Under the pieces are notes generated by a model. It saw only the letters and a program-made list of their open reading frames with translations. It made no database searches and was not told where the DNA came from. From Candidatus Segatella intestinihominis (lineage in GTDB: Bacteria > Bacteroidota > Bacteroidia > Bacteroidales > Bacteroidaceae), in assembly GCA_900548535.1 (NCBI GenBank), contig URLG01000114.1, positions 1 through 6,120 on the forward strand: a stretch of DNA of 6,120 nucleotides. The letters are read 5' to 3'. Position 1 is the stretch's first letter. Each line of letters starts with the position of its first letter. The translations under genes and the position numbers were made by a program. This document shows positions 5,190 to 6,120 of this stretch, piece by piece.

Positions 5190-5231
5190 CGGGGCTACCC
5201 CGTGGCACATGGACGGGGCTACCCCGTGGCA
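5190..5231. repeat. Two copies of an 18-bp GC-rich hairpin repeat
   Basis: CGGGGCTACCCCGTGGCA occurs at 5190-5207 and, identically, at 5214-5231. Each copy folds: CGGGG-CTA-CCCCG in the first, ACGGGG-CTA-CCCCGT (5213-5227) in the second. In both, GTGG straddles the end of the 3' arm. Such GC-rich paired hairpins in AT-rich intergenic DNA recall REP/BIME-type elements, but the family is not identified. They could also stop transcription from 4695-5153, although no T run follows. Confidence 0.65.
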
Positions 5232-5253
5232 GGTAAGTTTCAAAATCTCTTTG

Positions 5254-5261
5254 TACTTTTG
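5254..5261 (+). promoter_or_regulatory. -7 promoter element for the right-hand gene pair
   Basis: TACTTTTG is an exact match to TAnnTTTG. No good -33 TTG is found 19-21 bases upstream. Transcription would start near 5268, giving a leader of about 95 bases before the ATG at 5363. Its last base begins a 17-bp inverted repeat, so promoter and repeat overlap. Confidence 0.5.
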
Positions 5262-5300
5262 TCCCCGTAATCAGATGCACAGTCGTCTGGTTGCGGGGAC
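5261..5300. repeat. 17-bp inverted repeat overlapping the promoter
   Basis: Positions 5261-5277 pair with 5284-5300 around a 6-base loop (CACAGT). The outer seven pairs are GTCCCCG/CGGGGAC and three of the inner pairs are G-T wobbles. The predicted transcription start falls inside the left arm, so the intact hairpin would not be in the transcript. That favours a DNA-level role such as an operator or replication-protein site, unless transcription starts further upstream. A second small inverted repeat, ACATTAT/ATAATGT (5330-5346, loop CGT), lies 16 bases before the next gene. Confidence 0.6.
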
Positions 5301-5362
5301 TTTGCGTATTGCGGGTTCTCAATCTATAAACATTATCGTATAATGTGTAAAATTCTACAATT

Positions 5363-5785
5363 ATGAAGAAAGCAACTAGCAAGAAACTGCTCAATGCAGT
5401 AAAGGTGGACGGTGCAGTGATCACCGAGGAGAATGGTAACGTATCAGTGCGCAAGGCACCATGGAACGAGACGGAGGTAATCAGTGACAAGCCGCAGGTG
5501 ATAAGAGGTAGAATGATATTCTCGGGTGGTGAGAATGGGCGAGGCGACTGGGTGGACTTCAAGCCTTATGTGCAGGGCAAGCGAGAGAAGCCCTTCACGG
5601 AGATTCTCAAGACCAAGCACGGGGTGGTGCGCACTAGCAAGCGAACCGTGCAGGTGAACTATGCCTTCTCCAAGGACATGAGCAAGGCGGAGATTCTGCG
5701 CTGCCTCAAGGGTGAGCACCAGGAGATGGTGAAGGCTATCAAGCCCTTCAAGGAAAATGTGGAGTGGGAGGACTATAAGGAGTAA
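5363..5785 (+). CDS. Conserved-looking hypothetical protein of 140 residues next to a VirE-N-type gene
   Basis: A small, basic, soluble protein with no signal peptide or membrane segment. It begins MKKATSKKLLNAVKVDG and has a Trp- and Gly-containing middle (RGRMIFSGGENGRGDWVDFKPY, about 48-69). A lysine-rich segment follows (about 72-95, KHGVVRTSKRTVQV) and then an acidic-ended helical tail (SKAEILRCLKGEHQEMVKAIKPF). The many Lys/Arg residues allow nucleic-acid binding, but no family is recognised. It lies 34 bases before the BT4734-like gene on the same strand, so they probably share a transcript from the promoter at 5254. Codon use is visibly richer in G+C (AAG, CTC, GTG) than the defence genes, suggesting a different history. 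The start is supported by the MKK N-terminus; there is no ribosome site. Confidence 0.7.
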   Translation: MKKATSKKLLNAVKVDGAVITEENGNVSVRKAPWNETEVISDKPQVIRGRMIFSGGENGRGDWVDFKPYVQGKREKPFTEILKTKHGVVRTSKRTVQVNYAFSKDMSKAEILRCLKGEHQEMVKAIKPFKENVEWEDYKE

Positions 5786-5789
5786 TAGA

Positions 5790-5817
5790 TAATGTATAAT
5801 TAATAATGTATAATTAA
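5790..5817. repeat. Tandem direct repeat of 14 bp, two copies
   Basis: TAATGTATAATTAA occurs at 5790-5803 and again, identically, at 5804-5817, filling the gap between the 140-residue gene and the next ATG. AT-rich runs of this kind are frequent between genes in Prevotella and Bacteroides (from memory). Copy number could vary between strains and alter spacing to the start codon at 5820. Confidence 0.8.
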
Positions 5818-5819
5818 GC

Positions 5820-6120
5820 ATGAACCACTTTATTGCAATGAATCCTCAGCGTGGGGGCAATAAGGGCAGCGCTAGCTGCCTGCCCCTGGCTGAATATGAC
5901 AAGCTGATAGCTCAGCCTTGGCTCCACGATATGGTGGAGCAGATACGTGGGGGCAATGACAAGCTGAAGGGGCTGATGCCCTTCCGCTGCGCCCACTACA
6001 GCCGATTCCTCAAGAATCATCGCTCGCAGAAGGATGCTGACCCTACGAGCTTCCTCTTCCAGACTACCATCGACATCGACGACAAGGAGCTGGTGGACAT
6101 CGCCATCGAAATGGCAAGGC
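5820..6120 (+). CDS. BT4734/VirE N-terminal-domain protein (partial, runs off the right edge)
   Basis: The ATG at 5820 opens a frame with no stop to the window end (100 codons visible). The sequence MNHFIAMNPQRGGNKGSASC, the PFRCAHYSRF segment (54-63) and the beta strand FLFQTTIDIDDKEL (78-91) match what I recall of the BT4734-like / VirE N-terminal domain (Pfam VirE_N type). In Bacteroidales this domain is usually followed by a DUF3987 primase/helicase-like region, in the same or the next gene, often near HU-like and amidase genes. By that association the protein is probably linked to replication or mobilisation of accessory DNA; its biochemical role is not established. Base composition is G+C-rich like the gene before it. 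Without the remainder, fusion to the helicase part cannot be judged. Confidence 0.75.
   Translation, partial: MNHFIAMNPQRGGNKGSASCLPLAEYDKLIAQPWLHDMVEQIRGGNDKLKGLMPFRCAHYSRFLKNHRSQKDADPTSFLFQTTIDIDDKELVDIAIEMAR

Noticed and set aside
5190..5231. CRISPR array
   Set aside because: There are only two 18-bp units with a 6-base gap; no spacer-sized intervals and no cas genes.
5122..5562. Minus-strand frame of 146 codons across the repeat region
   Set aside because: Its repetitive PRGSP segments come from translating the duplicated GC-rich hairpin, and it overlaps the better-supported plus-strand gene at 5363.

Overview
The window looks like a Bacteroidales chromosome, probably Prevotella/Segatella or Bacteroides. 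The reasons are repeated matches to the Bacteroidetes -7 promoter element TAnnTTTG, few good Shine-Dalgarno sites, A-rich sequence before most start codons, and a last gene resembling the Bacteroides BT4734 (VirE N-terminal) family. No ribosomal RNA, tRNA or CRISPR array was seen. Everything here is read by eye; no database search was run.

Layout. Bases 1 to about 181 hold one end of an insertion sequence whose transposase runs leftward off the window (its first 13 residues are visible and look IS1182-like). It abuts a small lipoprotein gene (194-652) whose signal peptide lacks the usual basic N-terminus, as if the insertion had removed the native start. A 219-base gap follows, with a 30-codon reading frame resembling a signal peptide and a strong 12-bp hairpin just before the next operon.

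The core is a tightly spaced three-gene operon (872-4040). It encodes a MotA/TolQ-type channel protein with a long coiled-coil tail (ZorA), a MotB/OmpA-like peptidoglycan-binding protein with a membrane aspartate (ZorB), and an HNH nuclease. ZorA + ZorB + HNH protein is the gene set of type II Zorya anti-phage defence. In the family model, ZorAB is an ion-driven, cell-wall-anchored motor complex that responds to phage entry, and the nuclease attacks the incoming DNA. The nuclease is the least certain assignment and the most interesting: it has an additional His/Cys cluster upstream of the HNH motif.

Downstream, under its own TAnnTTTG promoter with a perfect palindrome in the spacer, is a small helix-turn-helix-like protein (4153-4542). 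Next come a possible 13-codon leader peptide with three consecutive hairpins, the last resembling an intrinsic terminator, and an unrecognised 152-residue protein (4695-5153). A 209-base gap carries two copies of a GC-rich hairpin repeat and a promoter overlapping a 17-bp inverted repeat.

The right end (5363-6120) is richer in G+C. It contains a conserved-looking protein of unknown function (140 residues) and the start of a BT4734/VirE-N-type protein, of the kind usually found near primase-helicase genes. Overall this reads as an accessory defence region between an insertion sequence and a replication-type gene pair.
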